Part shown: piece after piece, positions 32,195 to 32,312 of the stretch
Position numbering within the stretch: the first letter of the stretch is position 1
How the letters are laid out: every line of letters begins with the position of its first letter
Assembly: GCA_947474675.1 (NCBI GenBank)
Contig: CANJKA010000034.1
Coordinates: 1 to 32,312, forward strand
Direction: 5' to 3'
Length of the DNA: 32,312 nucleotides
From: Flavobacteriales bacterium
GTDB taxonomy: Bacteria > Bacteroidota > Bacteroidia > Flavobacteriales_D > Crocinitomicaceae
Notes under the pieces: generated by a model
Seen by the model: only the letters and a program-made list of their open reading frames with translations
Databases searched by the model: none
What the model was told of the DNA's origin: nothing
Made by a program: the position numbers and the translations under genes

Positions 32195-32312
32195 TTCATT
32201 TTATTAATTCATTTTATTAATTCATTTTATTAATTCATTTTATTAATTCATTTTATTAATTCATTTTATTAATTCATTTTATTAATTCATTTTATTAATT
32301 CATTTTATTAAT
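32195..32312. repeat. 13-bp tandem repeat, at least 9 copies, running off the window
   Basis: Unit TTCATTTTATTAA repeats without visible variation from 32195 to the last base (118 bp, 9.1 copies). It starts 8 bp after the propeller stop. The array continues to the edge, so its true length is unknown. Confidence 0.95.

Noticed and set aside
1..32312. tRNA genes, CRISPR array, prophage or insertion sequence
   Set aside because: The gaps were read for tRNA-like arms, spaced repeats, transposase or integrase motifs and none was found.

Overview
The window is about 32 kb of AT-rich DNA from a Bacteroidota bacterium, most likely a Flavobacteriales / Crocinitomicaceae (Fluviicola-like) organism. 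The grounds are: type IX secretion (T9SS) C-terminal sorting domains, TonB-dependent receptors carrying carboxypeptidase-like N-domains, DUF4249 lipoproteins, an HYC_CC_PP protein, LytS/LytTR regulators, the near absence of Shine-Dalgarno sequences, and promoters of the Bacteroidota type (TAnnTTTG). The genus is inference. No tRNA, rRNA, CRISPR array, insertion sequence or prophage was seen.

Left part (1-9.4 kb): a large beta-helix surface protein cut by the left edge (minus strand); prfB; a frameshifted repeat/fibrinogen-like surface protein with a T9SS-sorted partner upstream; gcvH; the potassium transporter kup; deoC. Several of these genes are followed by clear intrinsic terminators.

Middle part (9.4-20.2 kb): a MORN-repeat protein, an SDR-type L-threonine dehydrogenase-like enzyme, and the tyrosine-catabolic pair homogentisate dioxygenase and 4-hydroxyphenylpyruvate dioxygenase, separated by a cluster of palindromes. 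Then come a small outer-membrane protein and an operon of two tandem DUF4249 lipoproteins plus a TonB-dependent receptor, preceded by a lipoprotein of unknown function. The small outer-membrane gene and that lipoprotein gene share a duplicated promoter/leader.

Signalling part (20.4-25.6 kb): a membrane-bound LytTR regulator, a secreted alpha/beta hydrolase, two related LiaF-type membrane proteins whose promoters share a 16-bp motif at identical spacing from the -7 box, and a LytS-type histidine kinase overlapping a LytTR response regulator by 4 bp. This looks like an envelope-stress module.

Right part (25.7-32.3 kb): a candidate small RNA with a canonical promoter and a strong terminator, then a co-directional cysteine-rich cluster: HYC_CC_PP protein, TonB-dependent receptor, HMA protein, a 57-residue HMBD lipoprotein, a thioredoxin-fold protein with a T9SS tail, an outer-membrane barrel with an N-terminal CC motif, and a YVTN beta-propeller lipoprotein. 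Together they suggest an envelope system for a soft metal, probably copper (inference). The window ends inside a 13-bp tandem repeat.
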